DNA from: Arthrobacter sp. B2a2-09
GTDB taxonomy: Bacteria; Actinomycetota; Actinomycetes; Actinomycetales; Micrococcaceae
Assembly: GCF_027587375.1 (NCBI RefSeq)
Contig: NZ_JAMXIC010000020.1
Coordinates: 1-64,000 of the forward strand
DNA: 64,000 bases
Direction of reading: 5' to 3'
The notes under the pieces are model-generated. The model made no database searches, was not told the origin of the DNA, and worked only from the letters and a program-made list of their open reading frames with translations. Below, one piece after another: positions 7,825 to 15,300 of the stretch (positions are counted from its first letter, which is position 1; each line of letters starts with the position of its first letter). A program made the translations under genes and the position numbers.

Positions 7825-8720
7825 GTCCCCCCGTTGTTTTGAGCTTTGGGTTGTGCGCTGTTTCCAGCATCGGCTGGGCCCGCCCCGGCTGCTTGGCGTT
7901 CCGCGAGCTTTCGCAGCCCGGCTTTCCGCGGCACCTTCACGGGCTCCGGCCAGCGGGGGCGAAGGCTGTCCCCGAGTGTGACGCCGCGAAGCTTCCGGCC
8001 GAACAAAGGCAGGACCCAATCGTTCACCCAGCGGCGCTGACGACGTTCCCAGTCGCGCAACTTGAGCCGCTGCGGTGGTTCCCAGTCCTTGGGCGAGAAC
8101 TTGTGCGGGACGCCGAGGTGATCAAGTACCTGCGCCGCCATGTATTTGTGTCCGGCTTTGGACATGTGGAGGCGGTCCGAGGCCCACATCCGGCGGTCGT
8201 GGTAGGCGTCAAGGCACCAATAGTCCACCAGCACGGCCCCGTATTTGGCGGCCAGTTCGCGGACGCGTTCGTTGTAGAGGGCGTTCCGCTTCTTGAAGGG
8301 TTCCAGCACGGCCGAGACCTTGACGTCGTACCCCGTGAACAAGACCAACGTGGCTCCCGTGGCCGCGAGGCGGGCCACGAGCCTTTCGTACTCGGCCATG
8401 AGTAGGTCCATGTCCGTGCCGAAGTCCAGGATGTCGTTGCCGCCGGCATAGAGCGTGATGAGCGTGGGTTCCATGGCAAGGGCCCGGTCCAATTGCTCGT
8501 CGACGATGTGGCGGAGCCGTTTGCTCCGGACTGCAAGGTTGGCATATTCCCAGCCAGGTTCGGCCTTGGCCAATTTCTCGGCAACGCGGTCGGCCCAGCC
8601 CCGGACGCCGTTCGGTAGGGCCTCGTTCCGGTCCCCCACGCCCTCGGTGAAGGAATCGCCCAAGGCAACAAACCGCCGTCGTCCGTTCTGGTCAGCATGA
8701 AGCACGTTCCCAGCCACCAC
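7821..8720 (-). CDS. SGNH/GDSL-family hydrolase (paralogue 3)
   Basis: 299 residues, with VALGDSFTEGVGD, NLAVRSKRLRHIVDEQ, YAGGNDILDFG and DRLHMSKAGHKYMA as the four catalytic blocks. The tail from about residue 265 is Ala/Gly/Pro-rich and probably disordered. The GTG at 8720 is used for want of a better start; the ribosome site is weak, and GTG 8708 is possible. It is first in a two-gene unit with paralogue 2. The repeat at 8769 lies just upstream. Confidence 0.82.
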   Translation of the reverse strand: MVAGNVLHADQNGRRRFVALGDSFTEGVGDRNEALPNGVRGWADRVAEKLAKAEPGWEYANLAVRSKRLRHIVDEQLDRALAMEPTLITLYAGGNDILDFGTDMDLLMAEYERLVARLAATGATLVLFTGYDVKVSAVLEPFKKRNALYNERVRELAAKYGAVLVDYWCLDAYHDRRMWASDRLHMSKAGHKYMAAQVLDHLGVPHKFSPKDWEPPQRLKLRDWERRQRRWVNDWVLPLFGRKLRGVTLGDSLRPRWPEPVKVPRKAGLRKLAERQAAGAGPADAGNSAQPKAQNNGGT

Positions 8721-8768
8721 GCCAGCCTAGCCCCGCCCGGTTGCCCGCCGGCAAAGCCCAGGTTAATT

Positions 8769-8865
8769 CGACGCTCGCTCATTTATGGGGCCTTTTGGCC
8801 GAACCCTCGCTCACCTGATGTGAGCGAGCGTCGGGGAAAAAGACGACATATGTGAGCGAGCATCG
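8769..8865. repeat. Palindromic intergenic repeat, family A, copy 1
   Basis: Four half-sites of the type GACGCTCGCTCA / TGAGCGAGCGTC. An outer inverted pair is at the ends (8769-8782 and 8852-8865) and an inner pair lies around 8805-8832. Two further copies are at 14215-14309 and 15170-15297. This copy is the most diverged. Confidence 0.8.
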
Positions 8866-8876
8866 AAGGGGGTCAG

Positions 8877-10034
8877 CTAGAGTTCGGATTTCCCCTTGCG
8901 CCAGTAGCCCATGAACGCCACTTGTTTCCGGTCGATCCCCACATCCCGGACCAGGTACCGGCGCAACTCTTTGATGACCCCGGCCTCACCTGCGATCCAG
9001 GCGTAGAACGGCAAGGCACCGGTGGGAAGGCCCGGGTTGCGGCTCGCTTCGATCGCGGCCGTGTCCATGCGCAAAGGCGTTTCCCACAAGATTTCCTGGT
9101 CCACATTGACGTCTTCGGGCTCGGGGCCGGCGGCGCGGTCGAGCGAGATGATGCCCACCCACCCCGGGACCGGTACGGCTCCGCGGACGGCTTCCTTCAG
9201 TAACTCGCCATGGGGTCGGGACCGGCCGAGGGCCGCGCCGCGCGCGAGCCACGTGATTTCGATGTCGGCGTCTGAGGCGAGGTCTTGGAAATCGCCGGCC
9301 TCCGGGACCTCAAGGAAGGCCTGGCCGGTGATTCCCACGGGCAAGGATTCCAAGATCGCGCTGATGGCGGGGACCGCTGTTTCGTCGCCGGCAAGGAGGA
9401 CCCGCCGCGCCAAGCCAGGACGCCACTCGATACCGGAGTATGTTTCGGCGGTAATGCAGTGGGCTGCCCGGTTGTTGGGGCCGATGATAGTGATGGAATC
9501 CCCGGGTTTCGCGCCGAGCGCCCAGATGGCCGCCGGCCCGCGTGACTTGCCCGACGCCGGCCCGGTCCGGGGCGCGCCGGCCGCACCGCCGTCGACGTCG
9601 GGACCGGCCGCATCGACCCGGGTGCCGCTGCCGTCGCCGTGGACCCCACCGCCGTCGTCGAAGTGCATCACGAAGTCGACGTCGATCTCCGGATAGACGG
9701 CGTCGAGCCTCTCGTTCCGCACCGTGTAGCTCCGCATCGATCCGCGCACCGCGGGATCCATCGCCAACCACTCTTGGTACCAACCGGCATCGCCCGTGTT
9801 GAAGGCGGGCAAGGGCAGGGGGCGGCCGACGGCGTCGAGCGAGGGAATCATGAGTTTGATACGGAGGTCCAGGGTGTTCCCGGAAACACCGAATCCGCGC
9901 AGGCAATATCCCCCGAACGTAATGCGGCGGAAATTGGGGCCAAGATCCTCCACGGCGGTGACGGTGACGTCGAAGGCGAGGGTCATCGGCTCCGTGATTG
10001 CGTTCCGCACGGCGGCAACGGCGTCTGCGTTCAT
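8877..10034 (-). CDS. Siderophore-interacting protein (FAD-linked ferric-siderophore reductase)
   Basis: A 385-residue ViuB/SIP-family cytosolic reductase that releases iron from imported siderophores. MRSYTVRNER (about residue 101) is the FAD-binding RxYT motif, GDETAVPAISAILESLP marks the nucleotide-binding domain, and FYAWIAGEAGVIKELRRYL and VAFMGYWRKG close the protein. An extra Gly/Asp-rich loop (about 126-165) interrupts the FAD domain. ATG 10034 overlaps the ATPase stop (ATGA). It is last in the iron-uptake operon. Confidence 0.88.
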   Translation of the reverse strand: MNADAVAAVRNAITEPMTLAFDVTVTAVEDLGPNFRRITFGGYCLRGFGVSGNTLDLRIKLMIPSLDAVGRPLPLPAFNTGDAGWYQEWLAMDPAVRGSMRSYTVRNERLDAVYPEIDVDFVMHFDDGGGVHGDGSGTRVDAAGPDVDGGAAGAPRTGPASGKSRGPAAIWALGAKPGDSITIIGPNNRAAHCITAETYSGIEWRPGLARRVLLAGDETAVPAISAILESLPVGITGQAFLEVPEAGDFQDLASDADIEITWLARGAALGRSRPHGELLKEAVRGAVPVPGWVGIISLDRAAGPEPEDVNVDQEILWETPLRMDTAAIEASRNPGLPTGALPFYAWIAGEAGVIKELRRYLVRDVGIDRKQVAFMGYWRKGKSEL

Positions 10035-10870
10035 GAGGCGAACTCCAATTCGATGGGTGTTGGGGTAGCCGCGGTGTGGTGCCGGCCGATTGGGAGAATG
10101 AGCGGGGTGCCGGAAATTGGATCTGGAACCACCCGGGACTCCAGGCCGAAAACGTCGCGAACCAAGTCCTCGGTGACCACTTCCAGCGCGGTCCCTTCAG
10201 CGACGATTGCCCCGGCCTTCATCGCGATGACGTGGTCCGCGTAACGCGCTGCGAGATTGAGGTCGTGCAGCACGATGGCCACCGTGGTTCCGCGACTGCG
10301 GTTGAGATCGGTCACCATATCCAGCACCTCCATCTGGTGTGCCAGGTCAAGGTAGGTGGTGGGTTCGTCGAGGAGCAGGACGTCCGTCTCCTGCGCAAGG
10401 GCCATGGCGATCCACACCCTCTGACGTTGCCCGCCGGACAGTTCGTCCACGTTTCGATCAGCCAACTCCAACGTTGCGGTGGTTTCGAGCGCGCGCTGAA
10501 CGGCGAGATCATGCACCGACAGGTCACCCGTCCTCCAGCTGCGGAAGAATCCTTGGTGCGGATAGCGTCCGCGGCCCACGAGTTCGCGGACCGTGATGCC
10601 GTCAGGGGCAAGGGGGTGCTGCGGAAGAAGGCCAAGCGTGCGGGCGAGTTCGCGGGCCGGGCGGGAGTGGATGTCCTTGCCATCCAAGGTGACGACGCCG
10701 GCGCTCGGCTTCAGGAGCCTGGACAACCCCCGTAGAAGCGTGGATTTTCCGCAGGCGTTGGCACCCACGATCATGGTCACTTTGCCTTCGGGGATCTGCG
10801 TCGAGAATCCTTCGACCACCCGTCGCTGCTCGTATTGGAGCGTCAAGCCTCGTGCGCTCAGTTGTGCCAT
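10031..10870 (-). CDS. Iron-siderophore ABC transporter ATPase (FecE/FepC type)
   Basis: 279 residues. Walker A is GANACGKSTLLRGLSRLL, with an unusual Cys before GKST. The Q loop is LLPQHPLAPDGITVRELV, the signature is LSGGQRQRVWIAMALAQ, Walker B is VLLLDEPTTYLDL, and the switch is VLHDLNLAARYAD. It powers import through the two permeases encoded upstream; the permease stop is 1 nt before this ATG. The C-terminal GTPLILPIGRHH is usual for siderophore ATPases. Confidence 0.92.
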   Translation of the reverse strand: MAQLSARGLTLQYEQRRVVEGFSTQIPEGKVTMIVGANACGKSTLLRGLSRLLKPSAGVVTLDGKDIHSRPARELARTLGLLPQHPLAPDGITVRELVGRGRYPHQGFFRSWRTGDLSVHDLAVQRALETTATLELADRNVDELSGGQRQRVWIAMALAQETDVLLLDEPTTYLDLAHQMEVLDMVTDLNRSRGTTVAIVLHDLNLAARYADHVIAMKAGAIVAEGTALEVVTEDLVRDVFGLESRVVPDPISGTPLILPIGRHHTAATPTPIELEFAS

Positions 10871-10871
10871 G

Positions 10872-11924
10872 TCAGGCTTCCTTTCGGTTGGAGGTGACCA
10901 GGAGCCACAACAGGAATGGAGCGCCGAGGGCGCCAGTAATGACGCCGACCGGCAGGACGGTGCCGCTCAGGATCAGGGGTGCCACGTTGTACGCGAAGTA
11001 GTCGGCCGCCAGGACAATGAGGGCGCCCGTGAACGCCGACGCCGGAAGGCTGGGACGTCCGACAATCCGCCGAGCGATCGGCCCGGCAAGGAAGGCAACG
11101 AAGGCAACCGGCCCGGCAGCCGCCGTCGCCACTGCCGCGAGCGCGACGGCGGTGATCACCAGTCCGAAGCGTACGGCGTTCACGCGGATTCCCAGTCCGG
11201 CCGCAGCGTCGTCCCCGAGTTCGAGCATGCGCAACGGTCCGGCGAGGAGGGCCAAAACAGGAATAAGCACCGCGAGGGAGGCCAGGAGGACGCCCACCCG
11301 TTCCCAATTGGCCGAATTCAAGGAACCGTTGAGCCAAATGAGGGCCTCGGAGGCCGTCCGGATATCCGCTCGGGTCATGAGGAAGTTCACCACCGCCCCC
11401 AATGCGGCGGCGATACCAACGCCGGCGAGAATAAGCCGGCTGCCTGCCGCGTTGCCGCGTCCGCCGCCTGAACGCCCGCCGCCTGAACGCCCGCCGCCTC
11501 GCGATATGGCGTAAATGACGAGCGCGACGCCGATCGCACCAGCCAGCGCTGCACCAGACACAGCGGCACCAGACGCGCCGAACACGACGATGGCCAGGAC
11601 TGCCGCGGCACTCGCACCGTAACTGATGCCGATGACGTCGGGGCTAGCGAGCGGGTTGCGGAGCATGGTCTGGAACAGCCCGCCGGAGAGGCCGAACGCC
11701 ACACCAATCAGGATGCCGAGCACGGCCCGGGGCAGTTTGTTTTCCATGACGATGAAGCTTGCGCCCGGGATCTTCTCGCCGCCCGTCAGGTGGACGGTGA
11801 GGATCCTGAAGAAATCGGGGATGGTGACCGTGTAGCTGCCCAGGAGCACGGTCACCGCAAAGAGGACCACGACGCCGGCGCCCAGGAGTGCGGTCCGGTT
11901 CAGTTTCCGGCGGGAGGCGCTCAC
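10872..11924 (-). CDS. Iron-siderophore ABC transporter permease (FecD type)
   Basis: 350 residues with about nine or ten membrane helices. It has LPRAVLGILIGVAFGLSGGL and RNPLASPDVIGISYGA, the conserved FecCD coupling and fold motifs, then GPVAFVAFLAGPIARR and LPVGVITGALGAPFFLWLL-like end. Start GTG 11924 overlaps the preceding stop (GTGA) and has AAGGGGG upstream. A Gly/Arg tandem repeat (three GGGRS-like units, encoded around 11461-11505 by 15-bp repeats) is inserted in a loop, which the other permease lacks. Confidence 0.9.
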   Translation of the reverse strand: MSASRRKLNRTALLGAGVVVLFAVTVLLGSYTVTIPDFFRILTVHLTGGEKIPGASFIVMENKLPRAVLGILIGVAFGLSGGLFQTMLRNPLASPDVIGISYGASAAAVLAIVVFGASGAAVSGAALAGAIGVALVIYAISRGGGRSGGGRSGGGRGNAAGSRLILAGVGIAAALGAVVNFLMTRADIRTASEALIWLNGSLNSANWERVGVLLASLAVLIPVLALLAGPLRMLELGDDAAAGLGIRVNAVRFGLVITAVALAAVATAAAGPVAFVAFLAGPIARRIVGRPSLPASAFTGALIVLAADYFAYNVAPLILSGTVLPVGVITGALGAPFLLWLLVTSNRKEA

Positions 11925-13024
11925 AGCGAGGCCCCCTTGCCCCGGCGGACGAGCCACACGAAGACGGGAGCACCGACGATGGCCGTCATGATGCCCGCGG
12001 GGACTTCGCCGGGCAGCAGCACCACCCGGCCGATCACGTCCGAAACCAGGAGGAGGGCCGGTGCGAGAACCATCGAGAACGGCAGGATCCAGCGGTAGTC
12101 CGGGCCGGTAAAGAAACGCACCGCGTGTGGAACCACGAGCCCGACGAATCCGATGGGACCGGCCAAGGCCGTGGCCGATCCGCAGAGCAACACGATCCCG
12201 AGCGCCGTGAAGCCCCTGGCCAGCGCCACATTCTGGCCGAGCCCGCGGGCAACGTCGTCACCGAGGGCCAGGCTGTTGAGGATCCGGCCGCTACCCAGCA
12301 CGATCAATGCCCCAAGCAGCAGGAACGGCAACCCGGTCAACACCACGGACCAGTCGCTGCCGGCAATTCCACCTACCTGCCAGAACCGGAAGCGGTCCAG
12401 CGTGTCCTGGCTCGAAACCAAGATGACATTCATCAGGGAATAGAGTCCCGCGCTCAGCGCAGCCCCCGCCAAAGCGAGCTTCACCGGCGTCGCACCGTCA
12501 CGCCCCATGGACGCAATCAGATAGACGACGACGGCGGCCGCGGCGGCGCCGACGAAGGCGAACCAGATGTAGCCACTGGCCCCTGAGATACCGAAGAGGT
12601 AGATCCCGGCGACCACGGCCAGTGCCGCCCCCGCGTTGACGCCCATGATGCCCGGGTCGGCCAAGGGGTTGCGGGAGACTCCCTGCATCGCGGCGCCGGC
12701 AAGGCCAAGGGCAGCCCCGGCCACTAAGCCGAGCACCGTCCGTGGAATGCGCGTGTGGACGACCGCATGGTTGCCGTCGTCGGGGTTGAACTGCGTGAGG
12801 GCTTGCCACACAGTTTCGAGGGACATGTCCCTTGCCCCGATCGCGAACGAGGCCGTACAAACAAGCACAAGCACAAGCACGACGACGGCGACCAAGAGCC
12901 AGGCGGCCTTCGCGCGAGCTGGCAGGTGTTGCCTTTTGGAATCGCTTTTGCAGTCATGAGCTGCCAATTCGCGCCCGGTTCCTCCGCGAGAAGGTGGGCC
13001 AACCGTCGTCGTACTCTCTGTCAT
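11921..13024 (-). CDS. Iron-siderophore ABC transporter permease (FecC type)
   Basis: 367 residues. The cytosolic N-terminal tail (about 35 residues) precedes the first helix WLLVAVVVLVLVLVCTASFA. FecCD motifs include RIPRTVLGLVAGAALGLAGA, RNPLADPGIMGVNAGAALAV, GPIGFVGLVVPHAVR and LPGEVPAGIMTAIVGAPVFV. ATG 13024 was chosen because it lies 14 nt after the binding-protein stop; a longer reading would overlap that gene by 60 nt. The pair of permeases forms the membrane channel. Confidence 0.9.
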   Translation of the reverse strand: MTESTTTVGPPSRGGTGRELAAHDCKSDSKRQHLPARAKAAWLLVAVVVLVLVLVCTASFAIGARDMSLETVWQALTQFNPDDGNHAVVHTRIPRTVLGLVAGAALGLAGAAMQGVSRNPLADPGIMGVNAGAALAVVAGIYLFGISGASGYIWFAFVGAAAAAVVVYLIASMGRDGATPVKLALAGAALSAGLYSLMNVILVSSQDTLDRFRFWQVGGIAGSDWSVVLTGLPFLLLGALIVLGSGRILNSLALGDDVARGLGQNVALARGFTALGIVLLCGSATALAGPIGFVGLVVPHAVRFFTGPDYRWILPFSMVLAPALLLVSDVIGRVVLLPGEVPAGIMTAIVGAPVFVWLVRRGKGASL

Positions 13025-13038
13025 GTCAGGCGTGTCGC

Positions 13039-14109
13039 TTACTTGGCGGCCGCGTCGGCGCCCTTGGCCAGCTGGGGCAGGAAAATGTCCAGTGCCCACG
13101 GCAGGCTCAGGGGCGAGGATGCGGAGATCGCCAGGGTGAGGGTGTTGTCGGTGTCGGCAACCAGGGCGCCCTTCTTGATGGCGGGGATCTGGCCCAGCAG
13201 GGGGTCCTGCTTGATCTGGTCCGTGGTCTTGGAATCCGGCACCCAGGTCACGAAGACGTCCGAGGAAAGCTCGTTGGCCTTTTCAGCGGACCACGGCACG
13301 AAGAATTCCTTGGAGCCCTTGCTGGCGTTCTCCACCACGGGGGCGAGCTTCATGCCGATTTCGGACAGGAAACGCGGCCGGTTGTCGTTGGATGTATAGA
13401 CGTTGACGCCGTCGCCCTTTGCGGGCTCGAGGTTGCCGTAGATGAAGGTCTTGCCAGCGAGCTGCGGGAACGCGGAAACCTTGTTCTTGACGGTGGCCTC
13501 GGTGTCCGAGACGAGCTTTTCCGCCTCTGAATTTTTGCCCAACGCCTTGCCGATGATCGTGGTGGCTTCCTGCCAGGGCGTGCCGTACGCGAGTTCGGGC
13601 TGCGCCACCACCGGGGCAATTTCGGAGAGCTTCTTATAGTCGGCTTCGGTCAGCCCGGAGTAGGCGGCAAGGATGACGTCCGGCGCCAACTTGGCGATCT
13701 CCGTGAAGTTGATGCCGTCCGCCTCGGAGAACCGGGCCGGGGCCTTCGCGGTGCCGAAACCGGCGCCCAACTTCTCAAGCGCGGCGTCCTTCCAAGGAGT
13801 GGAGCCCTTGTCATTGTTGCCCCAGGCGACCTTCGGTACACCGACCGGTACGACGCCGAGAGCCAAGGCGACGTCGTCGTTGACCCACGAGACGGTCACC
13901 ACGCGCTCCGGTTGCGACTTGATGGTGGTCTCACCGAAGACGTTCTTGATGGTGACCGGGAACTGACCGCTTGGGGCCGGCGTCGTCGCGGAACTGGCGG
14001 TTGTTGAGCCGGTCGAGCAAGCGCTGAGGGACAGCGCGACGGCGGCAAGCGCTGCGGTCGCTGCACCTGCGGTCTTCAGCAGGGCACGGCGTGTGGGGCG
14101 GGAAGCCAC
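13039..14109 (-). CDS. Iron-siderophore ABC transporter substrate-binding lipoprotein
   Basis: 356 residues. The signal has RRALLK, a hydrophobic core, and lipobox SLSAC with lipidated Cys31; the RR pair makes Tat export possible. A FepB/FhuD-like fold follows: KSQPERVVTVSWVNDDVALA at the start of the domain, EIAKLAPDVILAAYSGL, and NELSSDVFVTWV. It starts at GTG 14109, with AAGGAG 6 nt away. First gene of the five-gene uptake operon, directly behind an IdeR/DtxR-like box. Confidence 0.9.
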   Translation of the reverse strand: MASRPTRRALLKTAGAATAALAAVALSLSACSTGSTTASSATTPAPSGQFPVTIKNVFGETTIKSQPERVVTVSWVNDDVALALGVVPVGVPKVAWGNNDKGSTPWKDAALEKLGAGFGTAKAPARFSEADGINFTEIAKLAPDVILAAYSGLTEADYKKLSEIAPVVAQPELAYGTPWQEATTIIGKALGKNSEAEKLVSDTEATVKNKVSAFPQLAGKTFIYGNLEPAKGDGVNVYTSNDNRPRFLSEIGMKLAPVVENASKGSKEFFVPWSAEKANELSSDVFVTWVPDSKTTDQIKQDPLLGQIPAIKKGALVADTDNTLTLAISASSPLSLPWALDIFLPQLAKGADAAAK

Positions 14110-14117
14110 GAGACTCC

Positions 14118-14155
14118 TTAGGTAAGTGATCCAAACCTAAGTAAGGCTAGCCTAC
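14118..14155 (-). promoter_or_regulatory. IdeR/DtxR-like iron boxes before the siderophore operon
   Basis: Read on the minus strand, GTAGGCTAGCCTTACTTAG (14137-14155) matches the 19-bp consensus TTAGGTTAGGCTAACCTAA at 12-13 positions. A second overlapping inverted pair, TTAGGT (14118-14123) and ACCTAA (14135-14140), lies closer to the start codon. The spot, 9-46 bp before the gene, fits repression by an iron-loaded DtxR-family regulator. Confidence 0.6.
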
Positions 14156-14214
14156 CCTTCCGATAATTACGAAACGTTTGCATCACGTAATTGATGCCCT
14201 CTGCTGGAGACCCG

Positions 14215-14309
14215 GACGCTCGCTCACCTTTGGCGGCAAAAACCAAAACGCTCGCTCACATCTAGTGAGCGAGCGTCAGCCGAAAGTGCCATATAAGTGA
14301 GCGAGCGTC
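14215..14309. repeat. Palindromic intergenic repeat, family A, copy 2
   Basis: A central perfect palindrome of GACGCTCGCTCAC type arms around ATCTAGT-like centre (about 14247-14277) is flanked by single half-sites at 14215 and 14297. The spacers (GGCAAAAACC, GAAAGTGCCATATAA) are shared with copy 3 but not with copy 1. Confidence 0.85.
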
Positions 14310-14370
14310 GGGCCCAGCGGGAGCTTCAACGCACGGGGATTTTTGGAAACCGAGCACCGCGTTTGCAAAG

Positions 14371-14547
14371 ATGACAGAGCCGGTTGATTCAACGAACCGC
14401 GCCAAGGCCGTGAAAGCGGCAAAGATCGAGAGGATGAGCATGCGCACTACACACATTGGCGCTGCCATGGTTGGCGAGGTGGCCATGTTGGCCTACTTTG
14501 CAGCTCCCTCCGCGTCGGCCATCCCGCCCGGCGGCAAGGGAAACTAG
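14371..14547 (+). CDS. Possible small secreted or membrane peptide
   Basis: A 58-codon reading frame with no strong ribosome site at its first ATG. An inner ATG at 14440, preceded by GAGAGG, would give 35 residues: a short positive start, the hydrophobic stretch IGAAMVGEVAMLAYFAAP, then a possible ASA cleavage site and PPGGKGN. It lies between repeat copy 2 and the FBP gene. I do not recognise a family, and it may not be a gene. Confidence 0.25.
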   Translation: MTEPVDSTNRAKAVKAAKIERMSMRTTHIGAAMVGEVAMLAYFAAPSASAIPPGGKGN

Positions 14548-14660
14548 CCCCGCCGCCTCACGCAACAAGCACAACGAGGGGTTCCTTTGCTGTGCCCTCG
14601 GATCGCCAGACGCCAGCGTCCTTCCTCTTCGGAGCCCAAACGATCTGAAAGAACTTCGCC

Positions 14661-15152
14661 GTGCAGAAAATCACCGCTCAACAAATCCGTTCCTCATTCA
14701 TCAATGCGAGCCGCTCGGAGGCCGCCAAACTCAACCTCCCGAAGGACTTTGATTCCCTCGACTGGGACAACCTCGAATTCCTTGGCTGGCGCGACGAAAA
14801 GATGCCGATGCGAGGTTATCTCATCCTTCCGAACGATGGTTCCCTCACAGGCATCCTGCTGCGCGCCCCCGAGGGGGGCTCCGGCAAGAAGCGCTCAGTC
14901 CTTTGCGAACTGTGCCGCGACGTGTTTTCCAAGGACGATGTCTATCTTTGGGTTGCCAGGCGCGCAGGCCAATCGGGCCGCGACGGCAACACCGTGGGGA
15001 CGTTGATCTGCGCCGAATTCGGCTGCTGCGCCAACGTCCGCAAGGAGCCGCCCGTCAATGAGATCAATCCGGACCCGGCCGCCGTCGTCGTTCGCCAAAT
15101 CGCCGGACTACAGTCCAGGACCGCTCAGTTCCTGGGGCGGGTACAAGGATAG
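14661..15152 (+). CDS. FBP domain protein (EF-G-binding, treble-clef zinc finger)
   Basis: 163 residues similar to the FusB/Fbp group that bind elongation factor G. The N-terminal MQKITAQQIRSSFINASRSE helix is followed by LDWDNLEFLGWRDEK. The C-terminal zinc finger has CELC at about residue 82 and FGCCANV at about 122. Some relatives give fusidic acid tolerance; that is family knowledge, not shown here. Start is GTG 14661. The gene sits between two same-type repeats, 14215 and 15170, and points toward jetC on the other strand. Confidence 0.8.
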   Translation: MQKITAQQIRSSFINASRSEAAKLNLPKDFDSLDWDNLEFLGWRDEKMPMRGYLILPNDGSLTGILLRAPEGGSGKKRSVLCELCRDVFSKDDVYLWVARRAGQSGRDGNTVGTLICAEFGCCANVRKEPPVNEINPDPAAVVVRQIAGLQSRTAQFLGRVQG

Positions 15153-15169
15153 TAGTCGCCCCGGCGGCA

Positions 15170-15297
15170 GACGCTCGCTCACTTTTGAGGGCAAAACCGC
15201 GGACGCTCGCTCACATCTAGTGAGCGAGCGTCCGGCGGAAACCCGCCAAAGGTGAGCGAGCGTCCGCCGAAAATGCCACATAAGTGAGCGAGCGTCC
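15170..15297. repeat. Palindromic intergenic repeat, family A, copy 3
   Basis: Five GACGCTCGCTCA-type half-sites: one at 15170, a perfect back-to-back palindrome around 15202-15232, and reversed half-sites near 15252 and 15283. It is the longest copy, with one extra unit. It ends 3 bp before the jetC stop codon, where jetD would normally begin. Confidence 0.88.
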
Positions 15298-15300
15298 GAA

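Noticed and set aside
14661..15152. FBP gene as a replacement for the missing jetD
   Set aside because: It is on the opposite strand, encodes a treble-clef EF-G-binding-type protein, and has no nuclease or Toprim features.
8769..15297. Family A repeats as a CRISPR array
   Set aside because: Units are inverted relative to one another, spacers are 10-30 bp and shared between copies, and there are no cas genes.
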